Made by a program: the position numbers and the translations under genes
DNA from: Lachnospiraceae bacterium UBA1818
GTDB taxonomy: Bacteria > Bacillota > Clostridia > Lachnospirales > Lachnospiraceae
Reading direction: 5' to 3'
Length of the DNA stretch: 64,000 nt
Assembly: GCA_904419285.1 (NCBI GenBank)
Contig: CAJFQZ010000017.1
Coordinates: 27,292-91,291, forward strand
Shown here: positions 1 through 8,889 of the stretch, piece by piece
Position numbering within the stretch: position 1 is the stretch's first letter
How the letters are laid out: every line of letters starts with the position of its first letter
The notes under the pieces: generated by a model
What the model saw: only the letters and a program-made list of their open reading frames with translations
What the model was told of the DNA's origin: nothing
The model's database searches: none

Positions 1-95
1 AACTCTTCTTCACAAGCTTTTACAAGCTCGTTTAACTCTAATACTGATAACTCTTTGATCGCTTCGATCATTTCAGCTGTTGTCAATTTAGCCAT
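1..95 (-). CDS. rplL: Ribosomal protein L7/L12 (5' part only)
   Basis: The gene runs off the left edge of the window; only about 31 N-terminal residues are present (MAKLTTAEMIEAIKELSVLE and on), which is the helical dimerisation segment of L7/L12, the multi-copy stalk protein that recruits GTPase translation factors to the 50S subunit. A good Shine-Dalgarno (minus-strand GGAGG at 105-109) sits about 9 bases before the ATG. It follows rplJ by 100 bases, the usual rplJ-rplL order, and is presumably co-transcribed from the promoter before the L10 leader. Identification is firm although the protein is partial. Confidence 0.96.
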   Translation of the reverse strand, partial: MAKLTTAEMIEAIKELSVLELNELVKACEEE

Positions 96-195
96 TTTTA
101 ATATCCTCCATTTTTTCTTTTTCTTATAATCGTTGTCATCCCTGACGGGATCTCTGAATCCTTGTCCCTATGCGCTCTTCCGAGTGCTGTCCGGA

Positions 196-753
196 TTATT
201 CTGCTGCCGGTGCCTCAGCCGCCTCTGCTGCCTCAGCCGGAGCCTCCGCTGCCTCTGCCGGTGCCGCCTCGCCGTCTTTCTCAGCGATCTGCTTAATAAC
301 ACGAGCAAAGTTTGCGATCGGTGACTGCATGCTTCCAAGCAGTCTGGAAAGAAGAACTTCTCTTGAAAGAATCTTGGAAAGTTCTGTCAGTCCTGCGATG
401 TCATAAACTGTTCCTTCAACTACGCCGCCCTTAAGCTCAAGAGCCGGAGCGTCCTTTGTGAAATTGCAGATGATTCTTGCCGGTGCCGTAGCGTCATCCT
501 TTGAGATTGCGATAGCGCTCGGTCCCTCCAGGCATCCCTCAAGACCTTCGAACTCTGTTCCCTCGAAAGCTCTCTTCATCATCGTGTTCTTATAAACCTT
601 GTATGTCACACCTGCTTCTCTGAGCTGTTTACGAAGCTCTGTATCCTGAGCAACTGTAAGTCCGCGGTAGTCAACAAGAACGACTGACTGAGCGCCTTCG
701 ATCTCTGATGCGATTGCCTGAACGATCGGCTGTTTCAATTCAACTTTTGCCAC
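196..753 (-). CDS. rplJ: Ribosomal protein L10
   Basis: L10 anchors the L7/L12 stalk dimers to 23S rRNA. The protein begins AKVELKQPIVQAIASEIEGA, a typical L10 start, and continues through the expected VDYRGLTV and KNTMMKRA segments; about 185 residues. The C-terminus carries an extra tail of some 28 residues made almost only of Ala, Glu and Pro, which is longer than in many L10 proteins. Start choice: a longer frame begins at a GTG at 765, but that codon overlaps the Shine-Dalgarno AAGGAGGTG itself; the GTG at 753 lies 9 bases after it and gives the family N-terminus. Expression should be controlled by the L10 leader upstream (binding of L10-L12 to its own mRNA, known for this family). Confidence 0.96.
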   Translation of the reverse strand: MAKVELKQPIVQAIASEIEGAQSVVLVDYRGLTVAQDTELRKQLREAGVTYKVYKNTMMKRAFEGTEFEGLEGCLEGPSAIAISKDDATAPARIICNFTKDAPALELKGGVVEGTVYDIAGLTELSKILSREVLLSRLLGSMQSPIANFARVIKQIAEKDGEAAPAEAAEAPAEAAEAAEAPAAE

Positions 754-807
754 TTTCGGGTACACCTCCTTATTTTATTCTGCGTGTACTGCCAAAGTCT
801 AACATGT

Positions 808-840
808 AAAAAACCTCTGTATCCAAAGACGCAGAGGTTT
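808..840 (-). terminator. Attenuator hairpin at the end of the L10 leader
   Basis: Minus strand AAACCTCTG, a 12-base loop, CAGAGGTTT, then a T run. Placed about 55 bases before the rplJ start, so it can act as a conditional terminator within the leader. Confidence 0.75.
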
Positions 841-927
841 GAATCCATACTTTCGTATAAAATCTAACTTTCCTCGGTAGGCGTTTTGTCCTTACGCTTC
901 ACAGCACCTACTGTCTTCGGCAGTTGC
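808..927 (-). ncRNA. Ribosomal protein L10 leader (autoregulatory mRNA leader)
   Basis: On the minus strand the stretch from about 927 to 808 begins AACTGCCGAAGACAGTAGGT and contains GCGTAAGGACAAAACGCCTACCGAGG-like segments, the recognisable core of the Bacillota L10 leader, which binds L10(L12)4 to feed back on rplJL expression. It closes with a 9-bp hairpin (811-819 with 832-840) followed by a run of T on the minus strand, so an attenuation-type read-out is likely. It lies between a strong promoter and rplJ. Confidence 0.88.
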
Positions 928-933
928 TGGTAA

Positions 934-962
934 AGCATAACACAGCATTTCGTATTTGTCAA
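934..962 (-). promoter_or_regulatory. Promoter of the rplJ-rplL transcript
   Basis: Minus-strand -35 TTGACA (957-962), 17-base spacer, -10 TATGCT (934-939). It is a near-consensus vegetative promoter and starts transcription just before the L10 leader, so rplJL does not depend on read-through from rplA, which here lies 13 kb away. Confidence 0.88.
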
Positions 963-983
963 CCACTTTTTTTCATTTAGCGG

Positions 984-3900
984 TTACCGACGCGCCATTT
1001 TCAGATAAGTCCGGCAGTTCTGATGATTGTAATCATATTCCAGCGCTTTTTCAAACTTCGCCGCAGCCTTCTCGTTCTCTCCTGTCCCCAGATAGGACAG
1101 CCCCATCAGATAATAGCAGTGGGCCTTGTTCTTTCTGTTCAGATCATCGTCGAAGATCAGGAAATCCGGCAGCGAGACCGCAAAATAATCGACCCGCATC
1201 TCATCCCCCAGATGCTGCTCGCCGTAATCCATCAGCTTGTTGAAGCATGCATGAGCCTCCCGGCTCTTTCCCAGCTCCTGCTTCGCAAGCCCTTTGTAGA
1301 GAATCATATCCGCCGGCTGGTCATAATAATACATCACTCCAGCCGGCTCATTTTCCCCGAGCTCCGCCAGATGGAAGCAGTCAAGGGATTCTTTTGTTTT
1401 GCCGAGGTGCTTTTTCACAACGCCCAGATAATAGTAGATATTATTATCCTTCGTTCCCTCCAGCCTCCCCTCTCCCAGGTTCTCCGGATAGGACAGGCAG
1501 CGTTCCAGCAGTTCTTCCGCTTCTGCATACTTCTCCTCCTCCATCATCTTCTTCGCCATCTCAAGGAGTGCAGTCTTATACTGGGCCGCGATCTTCCCTT
1601 CCGCGCCCTCCCAAGGTCCGAAGGTGTGGGACATGATCGTCTCATAAGCCTTTTCATGCATGCCGAGAAGATTGCAGAGCGTCACATATTCGATCATAAC
1701 GTCGTCCCGCATACGGGTGAGTCCGATATGCTCTTCATAATTTTTCAGCCGCGTCTCGAAATCCACTCCCAGTTTCTTATAGAGCTGGTCCAGCTCAAGG
1801 AACACTCTCGCGTCTGTTTCATCCAGGGCAAACGCCTTCTCCATCTCTGCGCGCGCCTTCTCCGGCTCGCCCTGCTTATTGTAGTATGCCAGGGCAAGGT
1901 TCCTGTGCACGGTGGGGAACTCCGGTCTTCTCTCGGCAGCATCCTCCCACAGGCGGACCGCCCGTTCGTACTGCAGCTTATCGTAGTACAGATCGCCGAG
2001 ATAATAGTACGCCATCGCCCCTTCCGGATACAGCTCCATGGCGCCTTCTAGCACGGCGATATCCTCCAGCTTGTTCGGGAAGCAGTACAGCGGCGGGCAG
2101 CTGTCCGCTTTTCTGCACGCTTCTTCTGCCGCCTCCGTCTCTCCCTGCCGGTTCAGATAGTATGCTCTGTAATATGTAAGCATCGGATAATCGTCTGAGC
2201 ATTCTCCAAGGACTGCCAGTGCCTCTTTCAGGCAGCCGGATTCCGCATAATCCCGCGCGGTCTGGAGATAACTTTCCCGGAAACCGCGCATCAGGGCATT
2301 CATCTCACGAAGGACCGCATCGCGCTTTGGACTGACCTGTGCGAGCTCGAATCTTGAGAGATAGTCAAAAGGATCCACTTCCAGATTCTCCTCGATCTGC
2401 CTGCGCGCCTCCTCTGTTCTGCCGAGCTTCCTCAGGATCACCGCTTTCAGGCCGCGCGCCTTGATGTTGTGGGCATTTTTCACAAGCCCTTTCTCTGCAA
2501 ATTCGAGAGCCTCTTCATAATGGCCTTTCTCTGACTCGATGGCCGCAAGATAATAGAAGGACATCTCCTGCTGCTCGTTGCTCCATGTCGCCTTGTAGAA
2601 TGCATCAAACGCTTCCTCCTTTCTGTCCTGATAGAACAGTGCAAGCCCGAGGTTGTAATACGCCTCGCTGTCGTACGGATTCGGATTCTTCCAGGTGAGC
2701 CGCTTCAGCGCCTGACGGAAATACCCTTCCGCCTCGCCAAAGCACCCACTCCTAAGCAGCAGGAGGCCGTAGGCATTGTTGATGCGGATATCTCCCTTAT
2801 CCCGCTTCAGACCTTCCAGATAATACGGGTCGGGGAGGTACGTCGCGTGGCGGTACTGTTCGATATGCTGTCCTGTCAGGAAGAGCTCCTCATTGGTCAT
2901 GATCTCCTCCGGATCCTTTGCCGCCTCCGCCGGCTTTGCGGTCTCCGGGATCCCCTCCTCTTTCGGCTGATATTCCACAAGAAGCTTTCCGCCCGCATAG
3001 ACGGCGGCGCGGATATCTGACGGCTTCTCCGCCCGGAAGGGGACTGTCTTTTCATAGATATCCACCGGCGAGAGGACCGTGTTCTCCCGATAGATCTCAT
3101 CTCCCCTGCAGCTTAAGACAATCTCTGCATTCTCATATCTCTCTGTGCCGTAGACTGTCAGAGCGATCTCATTCTCCGAGACCTCCATATTCAAGACAGC
3201 GTGGATCGTGGCGTTCTTCACCGGTCCGACCTTTTTATACGGCATGAAATACTGCCTGAACACCTTTTCCTCAAACGGCTTCAGCCAGGTGAAATCCGGC
3301 TGATTATCCGTATATACACCGGTCATCAGCTCAATGTACGGGCCGTCCTCATCCGTCAGGTTCCGGTCCCAGGCTTTGCCGAAGTCGCCGCATCCCCATG
3401 TCCACTGCTTTTTCCCCGGCGAAACATGATGGTCCGCCACATGCAGGATGCCCGCCTCTTTTCCGTAGTCATAGCCTCCGACGAAGTCATAGTCTGACTT
3501 TTCCGCCATATAAGAGGTCGGCACAGGTATGTTCTTATAACGTGAGATGTCTACGCCCTCGCTGTAGTCATGCTTGTAATAAACGCCCTTTGCGATCGGG
3601 AATCTGGACACATCCCTTTTCCCGTGGTCCATGACAAAATGGACGTCCGGCGGAAAGATCGACTGTGTATGGTCGTTTACAGGGACGGCCGGATTCGCCC
3701 ACCAGAGAAACGTCTGGGGCAGCGACGTCCTGTTGTAGAGCTGGCCTCTGATCTCAATGTATGCTTTGTCAGGATAGAGAGTAAATGCGGCGATCCCCTT
3801 TGTCCCGTACATCTGATCCACATCGTTGACGAGAAGGGTCCTGCTGCCGTCCTCATTCTCCCGGATCAGATGGTCCACCGGCATGAACGTAGTCGGCCTG

Positions 3901-4268
3901 TGGTGCTGCGGCCAGTTGAATTCGATGCCGCCCGAGATCCATGGTCCCAGCAGCCCGACCAGAGCCGGCTTGATCACGTGGTTGTAATATACGAAGTCAT
4001 AGCCGTTGGTCTTGTCATAAGCCCTCTGGATCCTTCCGCCGAGTTCCGGGAGAACCATCACCTTTATATAATCATTCTCAAGAAAGACCGCGTGATATGT
4101 CCTGTCTGTTTTCACGCGGCTGATCTTTTCCGTGGCAGGGTACGGATACACTTTTCCGCTGCTGCCCTGATAGACTCGTTTCTCCAGAAACATCGGATTC
4201 TTATCCGGCACTCCAACTTCATAGGTCGGGATCACTACCTCTTCTTCCCATATTCTTGCTTCACTCAT
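984..4268 (-). CDS. DUF5107 domain protein with C-terminal TPR array
   Basis: A 1094-residue protein without signal peptide or membrane segment, so cytosolic. Residues about 1-400 match my memory of DUF5107 proteins (mutarotase-like beta-sandwich: WISGGIEFNWPQHHRP, WWANPAVPVNDHTQSIFPPD, YDFVGGYDYGKEAG), a fold linked to carbohydrate binding or processing. From about residue 460 to the end there are many tetratricopeptide-type helical pairs (AYYNLGLALFYQDRKEEAF, MAYYYLGDLYYDKLQYERAV, CYYLMGLSYLGTGENEKAAA). No biochemical function can be assigned from sequence. It is transcribed alone from an AraC-type operator promoter at 4323-4386 and belongs to the carbohydrate island; a carbohydrate-active or sugar-sensing role is inference. 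Confidence 0.85.
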   Translation of the reverse strand: MSEARIWEEEVVIPTYEVGVPDKNPMFLEKRVYQGSSGKVYPYPATEKISRVKTDRTYHAVFLENDYIKVMVLPELGGRIQRAYDKTNGYDFVYYNHVIKPALVGLLGPWISGGIEFNWPQHHRPTTFMPVDHLIRENEDGSRTLLVNDVDQMYGTKGIAAFTLYPDKAYIEIRGQLYNRTSLPQTFLWWANPAVPVNDHTQSIFPPDVHFVMDHGKRDVSRFPIAKGVYYKHDYSEGVDISRYKNIPVPTSYMAEKSDYDFVGGYDYGKEAGILHVADHHVSPGKKQWTWGCGDFGKAWDRNLTDEDGPYIELMTGVYTDNQPDFTWLKPFEEKVFRQYFMPYKKVGPVKNATIHAVLNMEVSENEIALTVYGTERYENAEIVLSCRGDEIYRENTVLSPVDIYEKTVPFRAEKPSDIRAAVYAGGKLLVEYQPKEEGIPETAKPAEAAKDPEEIMTNEELFLTGQHIEQYRHATYLPDPYYLEGLKRDKGDIRINNAYGLLLLRSGCFGEAEGYFRQALKRLTWKNPNPYDSEAYYNLGLALFYQDRKEEAFDAFYKATWSNEQQEMSFYYLAAIESEKGHYEEALEFAEKGLVKNAHNIKARGLKAVILRKLGRTEEARRQIEENLEVDPFDYLSRFELAQVSPKRDAVLREMNALMRGFRESYLQTARDYAESGCLKEALAVLGECSDDYPMLTYYRAYYLNRQGETEAAEEACRKADSCPPLYCFPNKLEDIAVLEGAMELYPEGAMAYYYLGDLYYDKLQYERAVRLWEDAAERRPEFPTVHRNLALAYYNKQGEPEKARAEMEKAFALDETDARVFLELDQLYKKLGVDFETRLKNYEEHIGLTRMRDDVMIEYVTLCNLLGMHEKAYETIMSHTFGPWEGAEGKIAAQYKTALLEMAKKMMEEEKYAEAEELLERCLSYPENLGEGRLEGTKDNNIYYYLGVVKKHLGKTKESLDCFHLAELGENEPAGVMYYYDQPADMILYKGLAKQELGKSREAHACFNKLMDYGEQHLGDEMRVDYFAVSLPDFLIFDDDLNRKNKAHCYYLMGLSYLGTGENEKAAAKFEKALEYDYNHQNCRTYLKMARR

Positions 4269-4322
4269 CTTCTTCTTCCTTTCCCTGAGTCACCTGTTCC
4301 GTCTGGTTCGGTATTTATACAT

Positions 4323-4386
4323 ATTATATCCGGATAACCCGGCGGAATCATTAGCGTTTCTTGCCATTGAGTTTCAAAAAATTGCT
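4323..4386 (-). promoter_or_regulatory. AraC-type operator and promoter of the DUF5107 gene
   Basis: Minus-strand -10 TATAAT (4323-4328), 17-base spacer, poor -35 ATGATT (4346-4351), then a degenerate half-site at 4356-4365 (TTGC core kept) and a full half-site AAAAATTGCT at 4377-4386 (plus-strand reading), 21 bp apart. The same layout occurs at 8757-8820 and 14061-14124. The weak -35 fits activator dependence. Confidence 0.7.
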
Positions 4387-4441
4387 CTTTTCATCCTTCC
4401 ACAGGGAAACTGCCGTCTCTGCTTTTGTTCTCCGCACAGAA

Positions 4442-4486
4442 GAAGACCGGGGAGAGCTCCTGTTCTCGGATCTCTCCCCGGTCTTC
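4442..4486 (-). terminator. Strong hairpin after the beta-helix gene
   Basis: A perfect 15-bp inverted repeat (GAAGACCGGGGAGAG at 4442-4456, complement at 4472-4486) with a 15-base loop, 43 bases past the stop of the beta-helix gene. The following minus-strand sequence is only moderately T-rich, so it may be an imperfect terminator. Confidence 0.65.
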
Positions 4487-4528
4487 TTTAAACTTTATAG
4501 GAAGTCATTCAGCAGAACGCTGTTTCTT

Positions 4529-7500
4529 CTAGTGTTTCCGCTGTCTGTTCTTCTGTGCGGCCGCGATGAGAGCAAGTGCGGCCCCCATAACTGCGACAAG
4601 CCATACCGGGTTCATCTCATCCCCTGTCTTAACTGCACGGTCTGCCGAAACGTTTGTCTTCTGTACGGTGCTTCCGCCCTTATTGACGGTGTCTCCTGCT
4701 GATGCGCTCAGCTTATCCCCGCTGCCAGTATCTGTACTGCCCGCAGCAGAGCCGCCCGAACCTGTATCACCTGCGCCGCTGTCTCCGGCACTGCCGCTTT
4801 CCTTCTTCACAAGCTGATCCAGAGATGCCCTGAGCTCTGTCTCCACCGCTTTTACCTGAGCCTCATCAGCCTGTCCGTCATTATATACCGCGACCGCCCT
4901 TGCCAGTGCGCTGTTTAACGCCTGTACAGACTCTTCAGTATATTCCGCTGCATTGACCGCCTGCGCCTGGCTGATAAGTTCCTCAAGCAGATCTTTGTCC
5001 GGTATCAGCCGAAGATTTCCCATCGCAGTCAGCAGTTTATTCCATGCCCGGTCAACCTCATCCTGCATTGCATTTTCATCCGCCTCTACTGCTTTTGCTT
5101 CCTCAAGAGCTGCCTTGAACTCATCCTGTCCTGCATCCAGATATTTCTCCAGGTCAAGACCGTCCGCCATCTCGATCACTTTCCCCAGGTCAGTCTTGTC
5201 TCCCTGTCTGAATGAAAGCATCTGCATGATCCTCATCAGCTCTCCCCAGTTCTCGTCGACCATCTCCTGCGTCACAGATGCATCCTGAGCCTGTGCTCTC
5301 GCAAGCAGATCCTCTGCATCTGCCAGGCACTTATTGAACTTCTCCACTACCGCCGGAACAACACCTTCGGTGTCGGCCGTTCTGGCAATCTCTATCATAT
5401 ACTCCAGGACTGCTGTTGAAACGGGCGCTGTGTATTCTGCCGCGCCGACATCTGTCTTCCCATCTGTAAGCGGTGTTCCAAAGTAGTCTCTTCCGCCATT
5501 GTCCTCGATCTCAAGTCCGGCATCGATCGCCGGCGAGCCTTCCCTGAGACGGTATCCCCTCAGTGTATCGATGGCAGAATCGCCGAGCACTCCTGTGCCG
5601 CCTGTTCCCGGATCGGCGAACATCGGGTCAGCAATGATCTTGCTGCTGTCTTCCGGCGTACTGTCATATCCGTAGTACAGATTGTTCTCATAGGAGAAGT
5701 TTCTTCCCCATGTCGTTGTCGTCGATGTGCCCAGATTGTAGAAAATATTGTTCTTCAGCGTCGCAACTCCGCCCACGTCTTCTACAACTTCTGTGTCCAG
5801 TCCCTCTCCAATGTAGAAGGTATTGTTGTAAACATCTGCATTATGTGTATTCGATGTGAGGAACAGGCATCTCTGGTCATTCTGGCTGATATTGTATCTT
5901 ACCACGCTGTCCAGCACCTCGGACTGGCAGATCAAGATAAATCCGCCCTCATTGTCATGGCTGTAGTTGTACTGATAGACCGTTCCGCGGCTCCAGTCAC
6001 AGTCATAAGCCTGTCCGTCGCCGTTGAGGATCGTTCCGTAGCACTCGTTGTACTGGAATACAGCATCCTCACAGCGCCACGGCCAGATTCCTGCATTGTA
6101 CATGGAAGTATGCTTCGTGTTCTGGCTCGCTCCGTTGCTGATATTGTATTCGATCAGAGGTTTGATCGAGAACATCGGGACGATTGCATCGCCGCCGGAC
6201 TCTTCCACATAGTTATTTCTGATCAGTACATTCGTGTGTCCGTAAGCATCCAGGACTTCCTGCGGGATATTTCCGCCGTGTCCGTCCCAGAGATCCGTGG
6301 ATGACGTCATTCCCACAGAGATTCCCGTGCGGCTGACGCGCTTCACAATACTGTTCACTACCCGGATATCATCAAAACGGGTGTTATTCGAGTGATCGCT
6401 CACCACATAGTAAAGCCCGCCGTTCGGGAGCGTCTTCTCCTCATATGTACCGTTTACATCATGGATGTAGACACTGTCGATATATACGCCCTGCATTACG
6501 CCGCAGCCCGCCGCTTCCACGCATACTCCGACTGACAGCTTCCGGGTATCTCCCTGATTGGAGATCTCGAGATTGTTCACCCGGACGTGAGAAGCATTTT
6601 TAATGTGCAGACCGTATGAGATCTGATTTCCCTGGTACTCAAAGCTGTTCTTTCCGTTTCCTTTGATGTGCGGCCTCTCTCCGGCCTCAGCGCCGACGAC
6701 CTCTCCGTCATACATGTCTATGATGATCGGATTCTCCGCTGTGCCGCCGCCCTTGATGGAAAGAGCCTGATCTTCAAATACACTTCCCGCTTTCAGAAGA
6801 ATGCGGTCTCCCCCGATGAGTTCCGTGTCGTTTAATTTTGCCAGTGTCTTCCATGCAGTCTCCGGCGTCCTTCCGTCCGCGCTGTCGTCTCCGTTTTCAC
6901 TGTCCACATAGAATGTCGCCGCCTCTGTACGTTTTTCTTCAAAAACCGCACTGACCGTCACGTCTTTATCCGGCATCACGAAAGTCGTACTCTTGGCATA
7001 GGCGTCCGCAAGATCGACGTCCCCGGACTCCCACTTGACGAAGCGCTCATCCTCAGCCGGTTCATCCGCAGTGATCGTCACTGTATCGCCGGCAAGATAT
7101 GTTTCCTGATCAGCCGTACCGCCGTTTACCGTAACTGTTCTCTCGATGTTGGAATAGTGCAGCTCCTCGAATCCGAAGACCGCGATCTGCATGCTGGCAA
7201 ATCCGCCGCCGTACGCCGGATTGTACCGGTCTGTAAAGGTCAGGACCAGTGTATGCTCCCCGTCTTCCAGACCTCTCTTCTCATAAACCGTCCCTGCGGA
7301 ACCGGTGCCGCTCGCGCTGAAGAAATCCACGTCCTCGACTACCGCTCCGTTGTCGATATTTGCTTCCGCAATGGGACCGTTCTTCGCGATCCCTCCGATC
7401 ACGGCGATCCCGGTTCCGTTAAACTTGACAGTCACCGTGCTTCCCACCGTGTTGGAATACATCTGACGATCCTCATAATTATTCCAGTGCCCCTCACTGT

Positions 7501-7648
7501 AAGTCACGCTCGGGTCATCGAACGCAATGCTCACCCGATCTCCGTCTGCCGCCTGAACAGTCCTTCCGCCGACAGCAAATATCAAAACACAAAGACATGC
7601 CAGGATCAGGCTGAATATTTTCGTATTCTCTGTTTTTCTCTTTTCCAT
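4529..7648 (-). CDS. Secreted, wall-anchored right-handed beta-helix protein with FIVAR domains
   Basis: About 1039 residues. Signal peptide at the N-terminus (KIFSLILACLCVLIFAVGG then TVQA-ADG). An N-terminal carbohydrate-binding-like region is followed by an InlB-type B-repeat (TVTVNGGTADQETYLAGDTV), then a DUF1565-like parallel beta-helix starting FYVDSENGDDSADGRTPETA, with many N/V-rich coils that resemble pectate lyase or polysaccharide hydrolase cores. Two or three FIVAR-type helical modules follow. The C-terminus has a VKTGD motif, a hydrophobic helix and an RQRKH tail, a sortase-type sorting signal variant. Start: the ATG at 7646-7648 has AGGAGG 6 bases upstream; a longer frame from 7711 has none. 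It lies 19 bases after the membrane-anchored small protein gene. Catalytic residues were not identified. Confidence 0.85.
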   Translation of the reverse strand: MEKRKTENTKIFSLILACLCVLIFAVGGRTVQAADGDRVSIAFDDPSVTYSEGHWNNYEDRQMYSNTVGSTVTVKFNGTGIAVIGGIAKNGPIAEANIDNGAVVEDVDFFSASGTGSAGTVYEKRGLEDGEHTLVLTFTDRYNPAYGGGFASMQIAVFGFEELHYSNIERTVTVNGGTADQETYLAGDTVTITADEPAEDERFVKWESGDVDLADAYAKSTTFVMPDKDVTVSAVFEEKRTEAATFYVDSENGDDSADGRTPETAWKTLAKLNDTELIGGDRILLKAGSVFEDQALSIKGGGTAENPIIIDMYDGEVVGAEAGERPHIKGNGKNSFEYQGNQISYGLHIKNASHVRVNNLEISNQGDTRKLSVGVCVEAAGCGVMQGVYIDSVYIHDVNGTYEEKTLPNGGLYYVVSDHSNNTRFDDIRVVNSIVKRVSRTGISVGMTSSTDLWDGHGGNIPQEVLDAYGHTNVLIRNNYVEESGGDAIVPMFSIKPLIEYNISNGASQNTKHTSMYNAGIWPWRCEDAVFQYNECYGTILNGDGQAYDCDWSRGTVYQYNYSHDNEGGFILICQSEVLDSVVRYNISQNDQRCLFLTSNTHNADVYNNTFYIGEGLDTEVVEDVGGVATLKNNIFYNLGTSTTTTWGRNFSYENNLYYGYDSTPEDSSKIIADPMFADPGTGGTGVLGDSAIDTLRGYRLREGSPAIDAGLEIEDNGGRDYFGTPLTDGKTDVGAAEYTAPVSTAVLEYMIEIARTADTEGVVPAVVEKFNKCLADAEDLLARAQAQDASVTQEMVDENWGELMRIMQMLSFRQGDKTDLGKVIEMADGLDLEKYLDAGQDEFKAALEEAKAVEADENAMQDEVDRAWNKLLTAMGNLRLIPDKDLLEELISQAQAVNAAEYTEESVQALNSALARAVAVYNDGQADEAQVKAVETELRASLDQLVKKESGSAGDSGAGDTGSGGSAAGSTDTGSGDKLSASAGDTVNKGGSTVQKTNVSADRAVKTGDEMNPVWLVAVMGAALALIAAAQKNRQRKH

Positions 7649-7667
7649 TTTTTCCTCCTGCCCGGGG

Positions 7668-8558
7668 TCACAGCCCCCAATTTTCTGCGACTGCGTCCAG
7701 CTCTTTTTCATACTGCTCTCTCACGATCATGCTCCGGACCATTCCCTGTTCTTCATCTGACAGATCCGTGTCCTTCTCAAGCTCTGCAAACTGTATGTAG
7801 ACATTCTTTCCATCCTCGCTGTACAGAAGGTTCACCTGATCTTTTTCAAAATTCAGGAAGACATTTTCCTCCACTCCGTACTGCCGGATATAGTCCCGGA
7901 TCTCCCCAAAGGTCAGTTCAAGGCTCTCCCTTTCTCCATTGTTCACATCAGGCAGCGATCCATCCGTAGTATAGAGATAGTAGGACACCTTCTCTCCGTC
8001 TGTATACAAGGGCTCTTCCATATTGCTGTAATATTCCACGATTTCAGCGCTGCCGACATCAGACTCTTCCATCATCCGATCCAGGACAGAGCTCTCAAGC
8101 TCATCCAAGTAATAGGTACAGAACTCCGGGAAATCAAATTCCGTATTGCCGTACACAACTTCTCCGTCCGCAATCTTTTCCGCCCTGGAAGCATTCTCGC
8201 TTTCCATCAGCTCGTGCAGTTCATCATAGTCTAAAGGTTCGATGTCACAATACTGTTCCGCCAGGATCTGGACCGCCCGCCTGCGTGCGATATATTTTTC
8301 ATTTTCTTTGGCGAGTTCTTCATCATAGGAATCACCGAGACAGTCTTTCACACTCACATCATCCGGTATACTGTATGCATCTCTGAGATTCTGCTCATAG
8401 AGAAGAGCATTTTCGTCCAGGAGCTCCCTGAATTCTGTCTCACTATACTCCAGTTCTCCTGAATTTCTCCTCCTGACAGCAAAAATAACAGCCCCTGCGC
8501 ACAGACAGATACACAGACACAGCAGCAGACCGATGCCGGCTTTCTTAAACCTTCTCAT
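7668..8558 (-). CDS. Membrane-anchored protein of unknown function (possible SurA/PrsA-like helper)
   Basis: A 296-residue protein with one N-terminal hydrophobic helix (GIGLLLCLCICLCAGAVIFAV) flanked by basic residues, so anchored in the membrane with an acidic extracellular part. The helical, Glu-rich middle (ELAKENEKYIARRRAVQILA) and overall layout recall the N-terminal region of SurA/PrsA-type foldases, but no rotamase domain is evident and I do not claim it. It is the first gene of the transcript that continues into the secreted beta-helix protein, so a helper role in export or folding of that protein is a reasonable guess. Its promoter lies about 200 bases upstream in the shared AraC operator region. 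Confidence 0.6.
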   Translation of the reverse strand: MRRFKKAGIGLLLCLCICLCAGAVIFAVRRRNSGELEYSETEFRELLDENALLYEQNLRDAYSIPDDVSVKDCLGDSYDEELAKENEKYIARRRAVQILAEQYCDIEPLDYDELHELMESENASRAEKIADGEVVYGNTEFDFPEFCTYYLDELESSVLDRMMEESDVGSAEIVEYYSNMEEPLYTDGEKVSYYLYTTDGSLPDVNNGERESLELTFGEIRDYIRQYGVEENVFLNFEKDQVNLLYSEDGKNVYIQFAELEKDTDLSDEEQGMVRSMIVREQYEKELDAVAENWGL

Positions 8559-8756
8559 TTCACCTCTCCTTTACGCAGTATTACTATGATTCGTATCTTT
8601 TCCGCCTCCTCCCTTCTTTTCCGTAAAATATACTTAGATTTTAGCATGGTTCCTCGGATCCTTCTTATATGATTCGGAATGCAGAAGTGCGTTTTTTATA
8701 CTTTTCCGCCGTTTTTTCCACGCATTTTGTATATTTCACTCATGATCATATACAAG

Positions 8757-8855
8757 ATTCTACCACCCGCCATTCTGTATATCACTGCAAAAAATTGCTG
8801 ACCTGTTTCTAAAAATTGCTTTTTCCTTGTCATTTGTTCTGCGAAATCGTAGAAT
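8757..8855. promoter_or_regulatory. Divergent AraC-type operator with two promoters
   Basis: Two perfect copies of AAAAATTGCT at 8790-8799 and 8811-8820, exactly 21 bp apart (two helical turns). Leftward promoter: -10 TAGAAT at 8757-8762, poor -35 GTGATA at 8780-8785, with the inner half-site starting 33 bp from the -10. Rightward promoter for araC: -35 TTGTCA (8827-8832), 17-base spacer, -10 TAGAAT (8850-8855), 6 bp beyond the outer half-site. The rest of the 330-base gap (8559-8756) is the untranslated leader of the leftward transcript, in which I see no known riboswitch. Confidence 0.78.
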
Positions 8856-8889
8856 AGGCTTATCAGATTCAAAACGAAAGGAGTCCGCT

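Noticed and set aside
754..765. Longer rplJ start at the GTG at 765
   Set aside because: That codon lies within the Shine-Dalgarno; the GTG at 753 gives the family N-terminus.
1023..2051. Long open frame on the plus strand opposite the DUF5107/TPR gene
   Set aside because: Shadow of the real gene on the other strand: no ribosome site, no family likeness, and the minus-strand frame is a full-length recognisable protein.
8559..8756. Riboswitch in the long leader of the beta-helix transcript
   Set aside because: I could not recognise any known aptamer core or an expression-platform terminator in this stretch.
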